Shown: one piece after another, positions 22,499 through 35,390 of the stretch | How the letters are laid out: the number at the start of each line of letters is the position of its first letter | How positions within the stretch are numbered: the stretch's first letter is position 1 | NCBI GenBank assembly: GCA_022376465.1 | Contig: JACDTU010000015.1 | Coordinates: forward strand, 496,001 to 560,000 | DNA length: 64,000 bases | Direction: 5' to 3' | DNA from: Cubamyces lactineus | Lineage: Eukaryota; Basidiomycota; Agaricomycetes; Polyporales; Polyporaceae | Position numbers and translations under genes: made by a program | The notes under the pieces: generated by a model | Seen by the model: only the letters and a program-made list of their open reading frames with translations | The model's database searches: none | What the model was told of the DNA's origin: nothing

Positions 22499-25408
22499 TC
22501 ACTTCCGAGTCCCCGTGGTACAGCTACGTTTCGGAGGACGATCAGACACCTCGAACGTAGGATCTGCCGAGCGCTTTGTGCTAGCAGCAATCCTCCGCTC
22601 ATCTCTTCGGTGGTACTTCTCGGGGAGTTTGTCCGGCACGCGGTCGGTTTCGGGCCATTTGTTCACCTGGAGGTAGTAGCGCAAGAACAGCTTGCCCATG
22701 GCTCGATGATCACCCAATTGCGCAGCATCCGCTTCTGCTTTTGCCTTTGCTGCAGGAGACAGATCGGCTAAAGCAGGGGCCGCAGACGAAGCAGTTTCCA
22801 CGGCTGTGACGTCGTCCAGATCGTCCTCGAAATCTTCTAGGATTCCCATATCGTCGCGAATTGGTGTCGTGGTATCATCGTCCGGTTCCACGCCGGCAGA
22901 AGAAGAGCTGATTAGGGTTTCGGGGACGTAGAGGGTATAGTGGGCCTTGAGACAACGGAGTATGTCGTTAAACAGGTTGTTGATTGGATGCAGAAGAGGG
23001 GTCTCCTTTGTGGACGGCTGAGACGTCCCCTGTGTCGTCGAGTGCGACTCAGCTTCCACGCCCGTAGAAGCGCAAGAGTGGCTTGACGGCCCGTCACCAA
23101 TGGCCGCATGACTCGAGTCAGGCGTGTCTTCGGGTATTGACGAGTCTAGGGCAGTCGTAGTCTCGGAAGGGGTTGGTTCTGACACGTAGAATAGCAAGGG
23201 ACGTGACAGCGGATTCCTCAGGACGCCGTCCCTCATAGCGGTCATCTTCTCCCTGCCGCCATAGTACACGCCATCATCCTGTTCATAGCCGTCGAAGTAC
23301 TGATCGACAAATCGACCGACGTCGGAGCAATTATGTGGCAGGTATCGGATAGCCTGGTAAAGCAGGAGGTGAAAGACGGATTCCATATCGTCTTGAACGA
23401 CGATCCTCTTGGAAGGACAACTCAACGCGCTCGCCGACAGGAACTGCCATGTCCCCTTCCAAAGCGATCAGGTCATTATTCTGGCGAAATAGGTCGCAGA
23501 ACAGGCACAGCATACCGTGCGGTCTGGCTGACGTGGACCTTCATCATCCTCGTCGATGCGCTTTGCCAACTCCCAGTCGGCAAGTAACGCAATCCGTCTT
23601 GCTTGCATTTTCCCGGTCGCCTTGTCCTTCTTCAGCGTAGGATATATGAGCACGTTCCCTGCGCTGATGTCGCGATGGATGAGACCTTTGCGAGTATACG
23701 CTTGGCCATGGGCTACATGGCTGCGGATTAGTGAGGAGACTGTAGTAGGTCGCTCAGAAGCACTTGCCTTGGATGACACACATGAACAATCCAACCAATT
23801 CACTTGCACGCTGGAACTCGCTCAGCGGCAGGCAGACCTCGTTGACAACGAGCCGGTAGTGACGGTGAGTCTTGAGCGGGCAAACTAGCCCTTTGCCGCC
23901 GTACTTCATCTCCCAGACGTCTTGGGAGGCGGTGACTTGCGCCTCAACGTCGCCGTGGCACCGCAACGTCGGCACGTACTTAACAGGACCGCCGCCCTCG
24001 TCACTATTAAGCACTTTCAGGATGTCGCCCTCTTGGTCGATGTTGAGGTGCGCGACGCGCCATGCATCCTTCAAGTAGGCGAACGTCCTGCGCGTTCTGT
24101 GATTGATGTCGAGCGCGACGTACGTCCGGGTACCACGACCGGCCAGACCAGGTGCTTTGAAGTCCGCTTTGCCGACAAGGAAGTATTGAGGTCCCTTCTC
24201 TGGATCGTCAACCCGGAGCTTCCAGCGCGGAGCATCCACCAATGATTTCTCAAACGACTGACGGGCGTGGTCCCCAACAGGTGGTTTTCCAGCCGTCGCC
24301 TTGGGAACTCTGCTCGCGTATTCGTCCATGAGCTTGTATTCCACCGAACCGGGAAGAACGCGGACAGCAGTGGTGTCGTGGCCGCGCTCGGCAGGCGTCA
24401 TCCGCGCGAAGCGCCATAGGAACCGAGCGAGCATCAGGGGATTTCGGACGTAGTTGAACTTCTTCGTTGCGACGACTCCCGAGCGGTCCCAGCGAATGAT
24501 GCGAGCTGAGTCGCCGAGGATCATGAGCGTGTAGTGGTGCGTGCGATGCTGGTTGTCAAAGACGAGGATCGAGTACGTCATGATCTGGCCAAGGATGCTC
24601 CTACGCGCGCCAGCGCTCGGCTCAGGATCGTCTTCCTTGTCTTCATCGAAAGGATCCTGTTGTGCGCCGCTCATCGTCTTGCACTCGATTGATAGCTCGA
24701 TGTAGCCCCAGCCGGTCTCCTGACTTTCCTCGGGGGCATGGTCACGCGGGTAGATGCCGCCGTCGATCTTCTTTCTGCTGTCCGTCGTGGAATCGGCTCG
24801 GTTTGGAGTGGCGACTGCGCGGTCATTGGGCAGAAGCCAGTCTTGGTTCAAAGCAGCCATCTGTTGTATGCGAAGATTAGGCCGAGATCTGAATGCGTCG
24901 CAAAAAGCATAGAGGGAGGACGTACGAGGGGCTTGTACATATCCGCTTCTGGAGTTACCGCAACCGGCTTAAAGTCGAGAGAGGACAAGCGCTCCGTGGG
25001 CTCGACGTCGTGCTCCGGAGCAGGCACGAACAGCTCCATAAACTTGGCATGGTCAATGATGATCATCTTGCCACCCATGCTGAGTCGCGCTCGGTGTCTG
25101 TCTTCCGATGCGTTCGGGTCCTGGACAGAGCAGAAGCGGCCGGACTGATGGTACGTTCTCTTGCCCGCGGGAGACGCGTCGTTGAGAGAGAAAGGCTGCT
25201 TGGGAAGGGGAAGAGTGCCTGAGGCGGTGGTGGAAGGAGGCGCAGAGCGGGATTCCTCTTGCGACTCGCTGGGAGCGGGCGATTCGACGTCTAGCTCGAG
25301 CTGTCGCGGATCGTCGGGGTCAGGTGTGCGACTGGGGGTGCGAGGCGGGGTAACTGGACTAGATTGGAGAGCAGAAGGACCTGCAAGCAAGTCGGAAGTG
25401 TTAGCCAT
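22499..25408 (-). CDS. FunK1-type fungal protein kinase K3
   Basis: Model complement(join(22499..23455,23516..23712,23768..24860,24926..25408)), 909 aa, all junctions in frame. Exon 1 encodes a Pro/Ser-rich N-terminus (MANTSDLLAG). Exon 2 encodes the pre-kinase module, with YPRDHAPEE, ELSIECK and ILGQIMTYS, and the N-lobe with FAYLKDAWR as beta-3. Exon 3 has HRDISAGNVLIYP and LLADWELAK. Exon 4 covers RQPDRT|GTWQFLSASAL, VQDDMESVFHLLLY and the basic tail KRSAD...PKRS. The intron after exon 2 starts with GC (gcaagt at 23767 on the minus strand), as in K6. Exons 1-2 are almost identical to K6 whereas exon 4 is clearly different. Confidence 0.85.
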
Positions 25409-26155
25409 GGTGAGCAGTCAAAGCGAGGTGGTGGTAGTAGAGGAAGACGCACAGATGAGAGATTGGGGGATTTATGTCTGTTAGCCAGCGGGAGGTTAGC
25501 CACAGGAAGCGCCGTATGGCTAAACCCTGTGATCGATGTTGAACTTTGAGCGCTAGCACGAAGAGATTTGCGCTTAGCCGAGCTCACTGACCAAATTGCA
25601 GGACAATGGGAGTCTGGGATAGAAATGAGCACGGAGGACTGGCGATCGCGGGGCCCCGGCTCACACGTGTGACGCTCAATCTGAGACAATTGGTCAGCAC
25701 TCTGACATCTCCACTGCTCGCCATAGCTCAACCGACCTTTGTTGCAGGGTATACTCGCGAGCACTCACGAGAAGTGCGTGCGGCGCAAACAGTGGAACGA
25801 ACGAGGGAAGCGGGCGCCTACTCTGGCTGCTCTGGCTTGCGTGCGGGAGGAACGGTCACGTGTGCGTAACACCCAGTCACACTCGCTGCAACTCTTGAGT
25901 TTTCCGTGGCTGTGCACGCAGTTGCTACCTGGTGCTTACTTGCACAATCGGATACGATCGATACGGCCAGAAACTCAAGCCCGCGCTCAACTGTCTCATC
26001 GACAGCACACTTAAATCGATATTTGAACGATACATTGCTCATGATGTTTACTTCTGCTACAATTCAGACGATGATGCGGCCTGGAACACGGACGGCCGTC
26101 CAAGAAACCGGAACTCAATCATACACGGGCTTGTCTCTCTCGGCTTCCGAGCGAT
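25409..26155. repeat. FunK1 upstream duplicon (K3 copy)
   Basis: Starts at the K3 ATG and runs, nearly collinear with the K4 copy, into the 3' end of thaumatin-like 2. It contains an open frame on the plus strand at 25606-25869 that recurs in the other copies, but its differences are mostly amino-acid changing. Confidence 0.8.
25470..25523 (-). promoter_or_regulatory. core promoter block of K3
   Basis: On the coding strand ATAAAT ends 62 bp before the ATG (plus strand 25470-25475). Half-sites lie at plus strand TTAGCC 25481-25486 and 25496-25501 and GGCTAA 25518-25523. Confidence 0.6.
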
Positions 26156-27523
26156 TCAAGGACAGAATGTAACGGTATAGTCCGCTCCTGAGCACTGAAA
26201 CAGCGACGTGGCGTCGTCGTACGCGTAAGCATACGCATTCGGACAGTTGTTCTCTGTGGTACACGCCGTGAGCGCTCCAGTCGTACGCTACTTGTAGAGA
26301 ATAACGCAGAAGACGTACTGAAGTAACTGTAGTACTGGACACCAGATGAGGGGCAGGTTGCCGGGGTGTTGTGACTCCCGGTGCAACAGTTTGGGTTGTT
26401 CGCTGGCGATCGGCGGGAGATCGTGAGGGATGCTGATCAGAACCCGAAGACGCGCAACGCTCCGTCACTCACCAGGATTGCCACCGAGCCCAGCCTCGCA
26501 GGCGCTCTTGCAGCCGACTGGGAACCCGGTCGAGTCGTACGGACCCTTGAGAGGTCCAGGACCTGATGAACATTCAACAAGGAAGGTATTTCAGCAGGAG
26601 CTCGATCCGCGGCGACTGCTGCATGAAATAGCCGAAAAGCGCGCACAGTTGGGCCCAAGGTCTACAGGGCAGTCGGCGACGTGACAGCCTCTGTTGTTAC
26701 TGATCCTCACGGGGAGATTGTACCCGTCGACGAGAGAGACTGGGAGATACTGAGTGTGAGCGGATACCGAGCGTATTCCCAGCAACTTTGAGAAACTGAC
26801 CATCGTAACTATCGGGGTTGCCTAAGGTAAATTCAGCGAGCGTGGCAGGAGGAACACCCTAGGGTATCGATATAGACATTGTGATCAGTCTTCATCAAGG
26901 GTTGTGCATAATAAGAAACGTACCGTTCCGGTGTGCGGGTCGCACACCAGGCCTCCGTTACAGCCTCCATCGATGCAGGAGTTCGCGCCGGGGTTCGGAA
27001 CATTGAAGTTGCAGTCCCGACGGCCCTGGCGGCGGTATCGTGATTAGTCGGAACTACGATAGAAATTTGACGGGGCAGGGGTCCGTACCCAGATACGGCC
27101 TGCCTTCCAGTTGTCAGGAACGGAGAAGCTGACAGACTGGTAGGCATTCTGCTGCCACCTGAAAGTGACGTGGGACAAGGTGTCAGACAACAAGCTGTTT
27201 GGGATTGGCATGAATGAGAATCCGTACCCATTGGGATGGTTCGGCGCAGCTGAGCCGACGTTGAGGTCAGTGAAGATCTAGGGGCAAATGCATATCATCA
27301 GCATCTGATACTGCAATAAAATACCACCCTGGTAGACGTACAGCGGGCCTGTAGGAAATTCTCACGTTAGTACTAAATTAGTAGGATAAAATGCAGGTGG
27401 AAGCACTTGCCATATGGTGAAGGGACAGTTGTTGTAAACCGTGAAGGTCCTCGCGGCAAGCGCCGAGTCTGCCACCAGAGCGACAGCAACGGTAGCCTGC
27501 ACGAGCATAGTTTTGGTGATCAT
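26156..27523 (-). CDS. thaumatin-like protein 2 (secreted)
   Basis: Ten exons: complement(join(26156..26253,26319..26402,26473..26562,26647..26739,26801..26858,26924..27025,27089..27158,27228..27277,27342..27348,27411..27523)), 254 aa. A signal peptide begins at MITKTMLVQ (a second in-frame ATG at 27508 is possible). The mature chain starts [14 protein letters not shown] and shows [38 protein letters not shown] and a terminal FCP. The architecture is identical to thaumatin-like 1, with exon lengths equal or differing by whole codons, including the 7-nt microexon (G-CCC-GCT, 27342-27348). The first intron uses a GC donor (gcaagt at 27410). It probably acts on cell-wall beta-glucan outside the cell. 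It lies head-on behind the K3 upstream block, and its 3' end is part of the duplicated unit. Confidence 0.9.
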
Positions 27524-28619
27524 GTTGACGAGCTGTACTATGCGGGGAGATTGACGGGGTCAGCGGGCCTCAGCCTCTGTGCTCTCCCCTTAAATACCCA
27601 TAGCTGCTGCTCCCGTGCTATTACGGGCGCATGGATGGAGGGATGACACGAGATGATGTTTCCATCATGAATGCGTCGTAGACCTCACGCTCCGGAGTCG
27701 CCGTTACACAGATGACCTGTCTGAACTGGAGCAGCCGAACAGGCCAGACGCCAAGTGACAGGCTGCGCGCCCGCGCTCCTCTTGTTCGTTGACATCTGTG
27801 ATTCGGTGAGCGGCTGGAGGACAGAGAAGGTATACGATACGTAGAATATACTCACAACGGGTCGGAGGTATGTGCGGGGTAACGAAGCATTCTGATCGTG
27901 GGCGACGCATCGCGCTCCAATTAACGCTGCTCCGTCAGACGTCGTTGGAGTCCTCTCAAGTCGGCCCTAAGAGAAGTCGCCCTTGATCCTAGGAAGTGCT
28001 AGAGCCGGGTCCCCACGATGAATGCACAGTGTGTTGGGAGGAGGGGAGAATGGCCTGCCGCATACGGGTGATGCACTGCTGGTAAGACGCGATGGCCTTA
28101 TAACAACTGCTTACTACTAAACCCGAAGGTGTAGAGTTTCACGAGCGTCTGTAAGTTGCCATTGAAGTCGCTGCTTGCTCAAGCTTCACGCGGACTTACC
28201 GGGTAAGTATTACGTAACTCAAAGAGGCAACACAGCTTCGAGTAACCCACCATGGTGAGCGCTCGCAGCTTCATTCTATCCTCCATGTGCACCTAGCCAT
28301 GATGCTTCGCGGCTGCGGGGCCGTCAAGAATACTTTCAGGGTGGAATTTTTGAATGCAAAATACATCATCTAGCCTCCACGAGCATCTCCCGGACTCCAT
28401 TCGATATCCACACCTGCGTCAAAGAAGGACGCCCGTTATGGGAAAGACGGATCTGTATCCGGAGTCCTCCTAGTGCGCGATGCTGTGATGGTCGACCCAC
28501 AGAACGTGGTCCGACGTGGGCGCGATGATTAGCTTACGTCCACCCGTTTGTACTCAGACTTGCCAAGCCCAGCTGCGACTCCGAGCCCGCCTCCTCCTCC
28601 AGGTTCTCCTCATACCACC
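27524..28619. other. intergenic between thaumatin-like 2 and T1
   Basis: Divergent promoter region. A short palindrome ACTTACC/GGGTAAGT occurs at 28194-28208, resembling one near 1911. No gene supported. Confidence 0.5.
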
Positions 28620-29634
28620 ATGATGTCCTCCAAGTCGCGCGCATTCACGTCCATAGCCCCCGGTGAGTGTCCCATACCCGCAAAGTCACTTAGAGTATCC
28701 TGGTTAGCTAACAATATTATCGCGCAGCTGCGCAGCAACCGCCGGCGACACCGGAGGACGCGATGAAGCAGGCGCTACTTGCCGTCGTCCATGTCTGGCT
28801 CGATAGGCTGCAGTCCATGGCTGTTATCGTGAGTTCGAGTGCATATATGCTACTCGGGACGGCTCGCATTGACCTTCTCCCGCGATAGACGACCTTTTTC
28901 GTCTCCGTGGACAGCCTGCTGTTCTCACTCACCTCCAGTACGCGGAGCTCGGACCTGAGCGCTTGGTCAAACAGGGACAAGGTGGTCAACGCGAGCCTGG
29001 GAGGCTCGATCATCTTCCATGTATGCGCATGTGAGTACCACAAATCCTCCTGCTCGCTCAACTGCGAGATACATGGGTATATGCAGCGATCGTCGCATAC
29101 ATCGGCTCTTTCGTCCTCATTCGGTACCGCCTCAACAGCGCCGAGCAAACCGAGCAGAGCACCGTCGGCCGCTGGAGCACCTCGTCTGCAGGGGACACCT
29201 ACACTCAAAAGCGACCCATGCACCCCTCCTCGCCGCATCGTTCAGCGAAGGAGGCATCGGCGGCGACCGCGACCTCTCCTATGGACACCATGCGCGACTT
29301 CCCCATGGAGATCTTCACGGACCTGCGCTCCCTCGTCAACGTTGACCGCGCAAACCCGTTCTGGTTCCTCCCGTGCGCGACGTACAAGCGCGCGAAGCAG
29401 AAGCAGGACCCAGAGGCGTCTTTGAAGGACACGGCGATCGCGTCGCTGGAGAACATCGTCGATGTGCTCGCGCGTGCGCATACAGTCTGCGCGATGATGG
29501 GCTCTGTGGGCTTTCTGTTGGCCTTGCTGGGTATCCTTACGTACTCTTGGACGGCCGTCCCGACTAGCTTGGGTATATTCGCAAGCGCGTGCATGGGTGT
29601 ATGCGGTCTCGCGGCTTTGGTCGCGTTCTGGTGA
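28620..29634 (+). CDS. three-helix membrane protein T1, unknown function
   Basis: Model join(28620..28662,28728..28828,28889..29030,29087..29634), 277 aa. The ATG at 28620 starts MMSSKSRAF. An amphipathic region (ALLAVVHVWLDRLQSMAVI, about residues 30-48) and a region TTFFVSVDSLLF precede a membrane helix spanning the third junction (IIFHVCASIVAYIGSFVLIRY, about 88-109). A polar domain of about 120 residues then leads to two C-terminal helices (about 233-252 and 258-277) ending at the last residue. I do not recognise the family. T2 at 50.2-51.2 kb is a full-length paralogue with the same four exons, and the third exon is 142 nt in both, which supports the model. Confidence 0.7.
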
Positions 29635-30292
29635 TGCCACCGCTGCTCAATGCACGTAGCGGGCTGCACAGGACTGATAATTCGGTGGCCTCTCGCCGAT
29701 TGTGGCCAGGATTTTGTTGACGACTTGCATGCTTCAAGTTTTTGACGCCTGTTGCTCTGAGCTTTGTTCGATGTAGACCAAGGCCCTTGTACGACTCTGC
29801 ACATCTTTGTATCCACGCCTGTAACGATATCCTTTGACGTCTCCGACGTGCGTGTCCACGATGCTAGCGCTCGTATACACGCACGTGGGTGGTGCCAAAT
29901 AATATCCATGGGTACTGATGATGGCAGGGAGAAGCAACAGCTGTTGCGCTCTTGGTAGCGCATCATCCCCCTCAAGCCTCGACTCTAACGCGCAAGTCAT
30001 CTGTAGGTTTCGGCCTACCGCAGCATCCGCCTGCGGCCCGTAAGGGTATGTCCATGACTCTGTTCCTCAATTAGGGTTCAGGCGTGCTGCAGCATCAGGA
30101 GTTGGAGTTAAAGGCTGCGCGTACGCATGAACGGGGCTTCGCACAGGCCCGCATTCTTCATCCCATTCTTTCGTACTGCATCCTCCATTCTGTTTGTTCG
30201 AAGGCAAGTAATGTCTGCGATCTACTGGAAGGAAAGTAGACTGACGTTGGTTGTCTTCCCTCAGTTCCTGAATCTGCAAACCCTGTCGCACG
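29635..30292. other. intergenic between T1 and the RGG-box gene
   Basis: No gene supported; it must hold the T1 terminator and the promoter of the RGG-box gene. Confidence 0.5.
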
Positions 30293-31999
30293 ATGTCTGT
30301 AAATGGCGGCGAGCAGCGACAACGCCAAGTGATTGCGCATGCTCATGGTCGACTACCGCCGCCATCCCATGCCCACGGAGACAACTCGCCACGATGGGCA
30401 CAGGAGCCGCACTATCGTCCATACTCAACACACGGCGCGCCAGTTGGCGCGGACGGAGCTTATCATGATGTACACCGGGGTATGTGCCAATGCGCGCACT
30501 CTTCGACCTGGAAAGCCCATCGCTAATCGTCCTGTCGTACCTTCATAGACCCGCGCGATCCTCAAGGAGGCGGGCAATCGATGAAAGGGTCGCACAGCGC
30601 CTATGCAAGTCGCGACCCATCGCACACCTCCTACGAAGGCCTGGATTCCTCGCTAGCCCACCACTACACCGGTCCTCTCCCGTACACTGGCACCACCGAC
30701 TTCCTTGAACGTCGCTCTGATCATGTCGGCCTATCGAGGTCATACTCGGACTACAGCCCATCCTTCGGCCCGGCGACGCGGGGATACCTTTACGGCAGGG
30801 GCTACTATCATGGGTCACCGTACACGTACCGTGGGCAATCAGGCTGGCATTACAGAGGACGAGGAGTGTACTACCGCGGCCGTGGCCGTGGTCGTGGGGC
30901 TTATCGAGGCGGCCCGCCAGTGGGCTCAGGCTCGAACTATGCAGGAGAGGAAGACCCGGGGATGGGGAGAGCGTACACGCCGGATCGAGAGGCGTTCGCT
31001 TCTGCTTCCTCTCCAGCAAGCGCGACGGGGACGCAAGGGGACGTGGACCTCGTTCGGTGTATGCAGGATGGATCGTCGCGCGGCGCTATGCCACCTCGCG
31101 TCACAGTCGATGCGCAAAAGGACGGCTCGGACAGCGCCGCGTACGCAAGGCGAGCTGCGGCGTGGGGCGGGCTGGGGAAGGACGACCATGCTAAGTGGGC
31201 TCCAGACGACTCTGGCGCGAGGCAGGGTCCGAGCGTGGAGAGACAAAGTGCAGATGGGGATCGAAGGCATTCACAGGAGACAGCAAACGATGCCAACGGA
31301 CTGAGGGAGCCTGCCTCCGAGGGTGGCGCAGACGTCTTGCGCGTCAAATTGGGTGGTTCCCAGGCTGCGATGGTTCTCTCCGCGAGGGACATCGGGGATG
31401 TAGCCCATCGCGACGCCGAGAAGGTCAAGGCGGCGGCGTCGTCGGCAGCGCTGCCTCTTGCTGACTCGGAGTCGGAGTCGGCGGCGCCCACTCCCATCCA
31501 GCTTGTCGGCGAGGCTGAGGGTGATACCTGCGCATATCGCTCTCAGGCTACCACCTCTCCCATCGACTTGGACAGTTTCACGACTCTAGACTCCATCAGC
31601 CGCTCTGGCTCGAGCGAGGCCAGTACGCACGACGCGCGGGACAAGCAGCTCGAGGCCGATACGCCCACGCCCTCCTCGTATGCGAGCTCGCGATCCGTCT
31701 CAGAACAGTCCTCTCCAGGTCTCTCTCCCAGATCCGTGTTGTCGTCCTTCCTGGACCATACCCGAACAACGTACAACATGACTCCGACGTCCCTAACAAG
31801 TCCTTACTCGTCCACGCCTCGCGGAGCACCCTTTGGTTGCATGAGAGGGCTGGCCCTGGATCAAGTTCGCGAGGCTCGGCTCAAAATTCTCGAAGCCCGC
31901 GTCGTGGCGCTCGCGGCGCAGTTGGATGTTGTTCGGCTTGAGATTGCGGAGCTGCGGATGGAGGAGGGCTCAGAGGTGCCGTTAATTGATGTTGATTGA
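30293..31999 (+). CDS. RGG-box protein with C-terminal coiled coil
   Basis: Model join(30293..30479,30549..31999), 545 aa; the 69-nt intron (gtatgt...catag) joins two frames through a split Asp codon. The N-terminal part is rich in His, Pro, Tyr and Gly. Residues about 164-190 form an Arg/Gly-rich box (GRGVYYRGRGRGRGAYRGG), typical of RNA-binding or condensate-forming proteins. The middle is Ser/Ala/Asp-rich and low complexity. Residues about 497-533 (LDQVREARLKILEARVVALA and onward) form a Leu/Ala heptad pattern suggesting a coiled coil. No folded enzyme domain is seen. A decayed copy of its 3' half lies at 44.0-44.7 kb. Its exact function is unknown; RNA binding is inferred from composition only. 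Confidence 0.65.
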
Positions 32000-32398
32000 T
32001 ATGTAATGTAGCACGCTGAAGTTCGTGTCTGAGCATTTCGACAGATTGTGTCCGTGCGTGTACGAGGGATACGAGGGAACGAGTCGAAGAGAGAAACGCC
32101 AGAGATGTCTTTGAATGTAATCGTACAAACATTGTCGCTACATTGCGTCCATCGGAGACGGAGACGTGAGGAGTAGATATGTACATTGAGCGGAAAGCGA
32201 CGTCCAAGATTATTCTATGCAGACATTGACAATAAATTGTAGATCAATATGAACGTTACAACGAGCGAAGATGTAGGCGTAATCCTGAACCCGAAGCGTT
32301 CGCAATGGTGTTAGAGTAGAGAGATGGTGAGACAACGCAGACGTGGAAGAGGGCCGAGAAACGCGAAACGCGAAACGCGAAACGCGAAACGTGCAGCT
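32000..32398. other. intergenic, convergent 3' ends
   Basis: Between the RGG-box gene and K4; holds a heptamer minisatellite at 32358-32391. Confidence 0.6.
32358..32391. repeat. minisatellite, about 4.9 units of GAAACGC
   Basis: Four perfect 7-bp units and a partial fifth, 7 bp past the end of K4's coding region. Confidence 0.9.
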
Positions 32399-35390
32399 TC
32401 AGCGCATGCTAGCACGGCTACGCTTTGCGCTGTGATCAGATGTCTCCCAGGTGGAATCCGCCCCACGCTTCTTGCTGTCGGCACCCTTCCTGTTGTCGAC
32501 AGGCTGGTAATTTGGTGGGAGCTGGTCTTTACAGCGTTCCTCGGAGGGCCAATCGCCTATCCAGTGTTCGGTGAAGAGCTGTATCATCGCCGAATGATCG
32601 CCTAGCTGAGCGGCTAGTTTTTCGAGCTGAGCCTTAGCTTCAGGTGTGATTTCAGGGGCTGGCTCCGAGTCCGGCGGCAGGGAGAATGTCAACTTGTGCT
32701 TCGATGCCAGAGCCTTTATAGCGAGGCCCTGTCCCTTGCCCATCTTCTTCCTGAGCTTCTCTTCGGCAACAACGGAAGGGGCCGACGGTGTCTTGCTCTT
32801 GTGCTCGACGTAGAGGTTGTAGTGAGCGCTGAGCCTCCGAAGAAACTCCTTGAAGAGTTTGTTGATCGGATGAGGGACAGAGGACTCCGCTGCGGGCGGA
32901 GGTTCGTTTGGTGGAGATGCGGAAGGCATGCCAGGCGCTGGGGCTTTAGGACCGCTGTCGCTGGTTACCGTAGGGGGAGTACACTCCGGACAAGGAATCA
33001 TTCCGGGGGCCGTCATAGAGTCAGAGGGATCCGGCCGGGGTAGATGGAAACAAAGCAGTGTCCCTTCGGGGCGTGTCAGCTGTCCATACTTCATCGTGTT
33101 GAGTTTCTTCTCGCCCCCGTAGATCACCCCATTGAGGTCTTCGTGTCCATCGAAGTACAAGTCCATGAAACGGCCAACGTCGGGGCAATTGTGAGGGAGG
33201 AAGCGGATGGCGTAATATACTAAGAGGTGGAAGAACGATTCCATATCGTCTTGTACGAGAATCCTCTTTGAGGGTTGCGCAAGGGCACTTGCTGACATGA
33301 ACTGCCAAGTTCCCTACGGAGTCCGATTAGCATCAATGTACGCAGAAGGCCGACGGTGTTACGTACAGTACGGTCCGGTTGACGTGCCTTCTCATCGGAC
33401 TCGTTGACTCGCTTCGCCAACTCCCAATCCGCAAGGAGCGGCTTTGCGACCTTCTCCAAGGTGCCATCCTCGTTGCGGACCAGTTCATAACATATGAGGA
33501 TATTGCCAGCGCTGATGTCTCGGTGGATGAGCCCCTTGCGATTGTATGCCTCTCCGTGCGCTACAATGTTGTCAGTGATGTACCGGCTGTAAGGACGACT
33601 AAAGCTCACCACTGATGGAGAAGAGAATCAAACCTACGAGTTCCTCCATATTCTTGAACTCTGAAAGCGACTTCCCGACTTCATTGACGACAAGACGATA
33701 GTGTCGATGCGTCTTCAAAGGACACTCCTCCCCCGGCTTCTCCGTATGCTTTAGCCGCCATATCTCTTGCGAGCACGTTATCTGGTTCTCGACATCGCCA
33801 TGGCAGCGGACCGTTGGTACGTTTGGTACGGGGCCACCATCGTCCTCGCTGTTGAGCTGCTCGAGAATTTTCCCTTCTTGTTCGATTCCAGTATGTGCGA
33901 CACGCCAGGCGTCCTTCAGGTAGACGAACGGGCCGTAAGGGTCGGCCTCGTCGACAGCGACGAAGGTCTGAGTGCCGCGTCCAGCAAGCCCCGATGCACG
34001 GAAGTGAGGTTTGCCGACGAGGAAATACCGGGGGCCGTTCGCATCATCGACCCTTAGTCGCCACCAGATGGTCGCATCCCCCTTCAGTGACTTCTCGAAC
34101 GCAGCGCGGGGATGATCATCAGAGACGTCCAGCTGAGTGGGGACGGTCGTCGGCACCTGAGCGGATGTCGTTTCCGGCTGAGAGCGTGTCGTTATCGACT
34201 GGCGGGGAGACATTGCCGGCTGGGCGGGTGTAGTCGTCGATGGAGTGTCGTTCTTCTGTTCGACGTTGTCAGTGCTAGCATCGGTGCCGGTATCTTGCGA
34301 CTTGGGAGCCTGCGCACGATCCAACATGAGCCTGCCGAGGAAGCTGTCGCGGTCGATACGGGTAGCAGTCGGGTCATGGCCACGCTGAGCCGGCGTCATC
34401 CGTGCGAACCGCCAAATGAAACTCAAGAGCAGTTCCGGGTAAGCGACGTAGTCAAACGGCTTGGTCGCGACGACCCCAGCACGATCCCAGCGGATGATGC
34501 GGACCATCTTGCCAAAGATAATGAGCATGAAGTGATGCGTACGTCGCTGGTTGTCGAAGATATAGCCAGAGTAGCACATGATCTGCCCAAGGATGTCTTT
34601 GCGAACCGCGGACGCATCCTCATGATCGCCTGATGGGTTCGACTCGTCGAACGGATCGTGCTGCACGTCCTCGGTCTTGCATTCGATCGAGAGCTCCATG
34701 TAAGCCCACCTCGTCTTCTTGCCAACCATTGGGACGTCGGAGCGGCGATACAGCCCCGCATCAATCTTGTCGTCCGTATCCGCATCCGGGTCAGGCGTGT
34801 TCGGATTTGAGATCGCCCTGTCGTTCGGGAGGAGCCAGTCTTGATTGAGCGCGGCCACCTGCCACAGTATGACAGTGAGCAGCCAGTATGAGATGGACGT
34901 CTTCGAAAAGAACTCACTAGCGGCTTATACATCTTAGACTCGGGCGTCGTTGCTACGCCCCGGAGATCGACCGCCTTCATCGTGTTGGTGGGTTCTTCCT
35001 CAGCGCAGGGACGAACCAATCCATGAACTCGTCGTATTCAACGATGACAGTTTTGCCACTCATGCTGAGACGAACGTTGCGCCGTTTCTCTTTGATCTCT
35101 GGTTGTTGGACTGAAGCGTACTTTCTCGACTGGTAGTATGACTTCTTGCCAGCGGGAGATGCGTCGTTAGGAGAGAAAGGTTGGTTGGGAACGGGTAGGG
35201 AGCTTTGGGTGGTGTTTGCCGCAGACGTAGTCTGTGAGTCGCTTTCCTTGTTGTAATGCGCAAGCGGATCGACGTGTAGCTCGCAAGAGGCGCTGGGACT
35301 GGGAGTACGAGGGGGAGGGGCGTCCGGGACAGCAGGGGCCTCCTCTAGGGAGGCAGGAGGACCTTTAAGCAGGTTTGCAATGTTATCCAT
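32399..35390 (-). pseudogene. FunK1-type kinase K4, frameshifted in exon 1
   Basis: Exons complement(32399..33313, 33367..33560, 33610..34858, 34918..35390). Exon 1 is 473 nt, not a multiple of three, whereas all paralogous first exons are. The frame breaks near 34998-35012 after DWFVPAL, where K7 reads MKWFVPAPPGEDEP; beyond it the other frame continues correctly as EEEPTNTMKAVDLRGV. Exons 2-4 are intact: SDVPMVGKK, ELSIECK, ILGQIMCYS, FVYLKDAWR, HRDISAGNILI, LLADWELAK, RQPDRT and tail KKRGAD...AKRSR. Most of exons 1-2 is nearly identical to K7. A shorter protein starting in exon 2 cannot be excluded, and neither can a sequencing error at the frameshift. Confidence 0.7.
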
